Source of the DNA: an uncultured Clostridia bacterium
GTDB lineage: Bacteria; Bacillota; Clostridia; Oscillospirales; Acutalibacteraceae
Assembly (NCBI GenBank): GCA_944384985.1
Contig: CALWVM010000023.1
Coordinates: 1-32,063, forward strand
Reading direction: 5' to 3'
DNA: 32,063 nt
Within the stretch, counting starts at the first letter, position 1; every line of letters starts with the position of its first letter. Shown here one piece after another: positions 30,560 through 32,063 of this stretch. Both the position numbers and the translations under genes were made by a program. The notes beneath the pieces were generated by a model. It did no database searches. It was not told where the DNA came from and saw only the letters and a list, made by a program, of their open reading frames with translations.

Positions 30560-30603
30560 TATGGTATACGCTAAAAGCATCGAATATTAGGAGGAATTTT
30601 GTT

Positions 30604-31110
30604 ATGGGCTTTATGGACAAATTGAAAAATGCAGCTTCAGCAGCGGGTTCTGTAGCTAAATCAGCAGTTCTTGCTGTCGCTCAAGGATACGGAGTGGTTG
30701 CTGAAGGTAAGTACAAAGGCTGCAAAGTGGGATTTACAGGTGGTGAGTTAGGATCTGCCGAATTGGTATTTCATTCGGTAGTCGGTTTAAAATCAACAGA
30801 AGAAGGACGGCTTAATATCAAAGAAGATATTACGGATTTTAGTTTTGAAGTCGTTGGGTTAGATACTCCGCTATTAACTATCACATTTGGTGACGGCGAG
30901 TCTTCTGTCATTAAATTAGAAAAAGATAATTCTTCTAACGGAGCAAATAAACCTGTCAAAACGCGGGAAGAAGAATATGCAAAAATGGCTAAACTGCTTA
31001 CCTGTATGGTGGCATCAGTATCGTATTTTTCTGTTGAAACAGCAGAGCATATTAAAACATTAGATCATATTAATATAATTATGAGATATGCTGGTCAACC
31101 GGAAATTTAA
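30604..31110 (+). CDS. Small unknown protein, fourth gene of the operon
   Basis: The 168-residue protein begins MGFMDKLKNAASAAGSVAKSAVLAVAQGYG, an amphipathic Ala-rich helix. A beta-rich part follows (KYKGCKVGFTGGELGSAELVFHS, TDFSFEVVG, LTITFGDGESSVIKL) and then a helical end. AGGAGG lies before the ATG at 30604, 44 bp after the third gene. The beginning looks like small membrane-associating proteins that have an amphipathic helix in front of a PH-like barrel; this is impression only. No family is recognised. Confidence 0.78.
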   Translation: MGFMDKLKNAASAAGSVAKSAVLAVAQGYGVVAEGKYKGCKVGFTGGELGSAELVFHSVVGLKSTEEGRLNIKEDITDFSFEVVGLDTPLLTITFGDGESSVIKLEKDNSSNGANKPVKTREEEYAKMAKLLTCMVASVSYFSVETAEHIKTLDHINIIMRYAGQPEI

Positions 31111-31235
31111 TTTAGTTTCTGATAAAAAACACAATTCGTATAACCATATCGTGTATAAAAAACAGATGAAATTTGGATGCGTTTGTTTATCCGGAGTTCA
31201 TCTGTTGATGCGTAAATAAGAATTAAAGGTGAAAC

Positions 31236-31273
31236 GCCCACAGGTTTGTAGCGAACCTGTGGGCAAGCTTTTT
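31236..31273. terminator. Terminator at the end of the switch-linked operon
   Basis: GCCCACAGGTT pairs with AACCTGTGGGC, followed by AAGCTTTTT on the plus strand. It closes the operon 126 bp after the last stop and abuts the TnpV gene end on the other strand. Confidence 0.8.
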
Positions 31274-31646
31274 AGGAATATATAAGCTTTGCATTAATAA
31301 CCTCTAAAGCGGAATTAAGGATATTATTCATTTTTCCAACCCATTCCATTTGATTTTCCGCCTTAAGCTGCTCCGTTACGCCCTCACGCTCAGCCATTTG
31401 TTTTACCAATCTAAAAAACATGTCCTCTGCCTGCCGGTCAATTCCGGCAAGATGAGCGTTCAGTTTCCCGCTTGTCAAGAGGTTATAATATAAAATTTTG
31501 TGGTGCTGTTTCAAATAGCGTGCGTGCCGCTGTCCCCAAATACCGATAGGCTTTTGTTCTTCTTCGGGAATTGTCAAGTTTGGTAGTAGATAATCTCCTG
31601 CCTGAGTGTATGTCCCGCCTAATTGCTCAAATAATGATTTTTCCAT
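31272..31646 (-). CDS. tnpV: TnpV-type transposon-encoded protein
   Basis: The 124-residue protein reads MEKSLFEQLGGTYTQAGDYLLPNL, then IGIWGQRHARYLKQHHKILYYNLLTSGKLNAHLAGID, the TnpV family pattern (GGTYTQxGDYLLPNL and WGQRHxRYLKxH). TnpV proteins are carried by transposons and other mobile elements of Clostridia; their role is unknown. GGAGGAAA precedes the ATG at 31646. It marks the right part of the AT-rich island as mobile-element derived. No transposase lies beside it. Confidence 0.93.
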   Translation of the reverse strand: MEKSLFEQLGGTYTQAGDYLLPNLTIPEEEQKPIGIWGQRHARYLKQHHKILYYNLLTSGKLNAHLAGIDRQAEDMFFRLVKQMAEREGVTEQLKAENQMEWVGKMNNILNSALEVINAKLIYS

Positions 31647-31728
31647 CGTGTTTTCCTCCTGCGTTTTATGATAGTTTCATTTTACAGAAGGAAAAGAGCA
31701 AATACCAATGTACCGATTGCGGCATAGC

Positions 31729-31765
31729 AAAACGCCGTCTTGGAACAAATCCAAGGCGGCGTTTT
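31729..31765. terminator. Terminator of tRNA-Ala
   Basis: AAAACGCCGTCTTGG pairs with CCAAGGCGGCGTTTT (one mismatch) around AACAAAT. On the minus strand the stem ends in GCGTTTTGC, 75 bp past the tRNA 3' end. Confidence 0.75.
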
Positions 31766-31839
31766 CTGCTTTGGTATCAGAGCGGACATTTCACGGCAAA
31801 GCCGCCTGCAAAAAAGCAAGTGTTCGCCCAATACCCGAT

Positions 31840-31915
31840 TGGTGGACCCGAAGAGGATCGAACTCTCGACCTTACGGATGCGAACCGTACGCTCTCCCAG
31901 CTGAGCTACGGGCCC
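31840..31915 (-). tRNA. tRNA-Ala (anticodon CGC)
   Basis: On the minus strand a 76-base cloverleaf is complete. The acceptor stem is GGGCCCG / CGGGTCC with the alanine identity pair G3-U70. The D arm contains AGCTGGGA, and the anticodon stem TACGG / CCGTA closes loop TTCGCAT (anticodon CGC, reads GCG). The T arm has TTCGATC, and CCA is encoded. Its 3' end faces the island, a common integration point, but I found no copy of that end at the far boundary. Confidence 0.95.
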
Positions 31916-31929
31916 AAACAGCAATACAG

Positions 31930-31958
31930 ATTATACCCCTGCTTTTGCGAAATGTCAA
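31930..31958 (-). promoter_or_regulatory. Consensus promoter of tRNA-Ala
   Basis: On the minus strand perfect TTGACA (31953-31958) and TATAAT (31930-31935) are 17 bp apart, about 15 bp before the mature 5' end. The last ~100 bp of the window beyond it contain no gene I can support. Confidence 0.92.
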
Positions 31959-32063
31959 CCGTAAATTTTATCTTTTTTGCTTTTTCTTGTAGGTGTTACA
32001 ATGATGTGTGACAAATAAGAAAAAAGATAGCGAATAGAAAGGACCTGTGTTAAGGTAGAGTTG

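Noticed and set aside
31840-31850. Duplication of the tRNA-Ala 3' end as an attachment site
   Set aside because: I looked for its 3' terminal sequence around 26.8-27.1 kb and found no convincing copy.

Overview
The window looks like chromosome from a spore-forming, GC-rich member of the Clostridia, probably a gut Oscillospirales/Ruminococcaceae-type anaerobe (inference from gene families). The spore genes are a YpeB germination-type protein and CotF-like coat proteins. Also typical are LemA/TPM proteins, class B sortases, CarD, Bacillota-style TTG starts with strong GGAGG ribosome binding sites, and consensus sigma-A promoters. About 26.8 kb is compact GC-rich core genome; the last ~4.7 kb before a tRNA-Ala gene is a visibly AT-rich accessory island.

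Layout, left to right. 1-411: a 100-bp tandem repeat and the marR terminator. 412-2384: a MarR regulator divergent from citrate synthase. 2385-2814: a MITE-like element between two identical terminator stems. 2815-12635: a nine-gene minus-strand run, read right to left as cysteine desulfurase, ThiI, PncC, two class B sortases, a membrane SpoIID protein with a CinA-like cytoplasmic part, GalE, LemA and a TPM protein. It starts from one clear promoter and many of its genes touch or overlap. 12791-14510: a YpeB-like protein and a small repeat lipoprotein. 14632-17646: a TPP-riboswitch-controlled thiamin-precursor ABC transporter (ATPase, lipoprotein, permease) led by a small thiamine-binding protein. 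17820-18986: a membrane protein with a 19-residue Pro/Gln repeat. 19075-21361: a small membrane protein, a PAP2 phosphatase, a multi-hairpin repeat element and GAPDH. 21595-24368: an orphan degenerate histidine-kinase ATPase, a YbjQ-family protein and a membrane metallophosphoesterase. 24441-26763: CarD, two small coat proteins, a small hypothetical protein and an HD phosphohydrolase.

The most interesting part is 26.9-31.7 kb. A tyrosine recombinase (27086-27931) is followed by a ~270-bp segment bounded by perfect 18-bp inverted repeats (27960-27977 and 28227-28244). Their 6-bp centres are reverse complements, as expected for crossover sites that invert the DNA between them. Inside lies a strong-looking extended -10 promoter that now points left, away from the next genes. 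Inversion would aim it at a four-gene operon (28273-31110) coding for a small P-loop protein, an unknown soluble protein, a membrane/coiled-coil protein with a Cys-rich tail, and a small unknown protein. The arrangement reads as a self-contained phase-variable switch driving an accessory system I cannot name. A TnpV-type transposon protein and tRNA-Ala(CGC) close the island.

All functions are read from sequence motifs; no database search was run.
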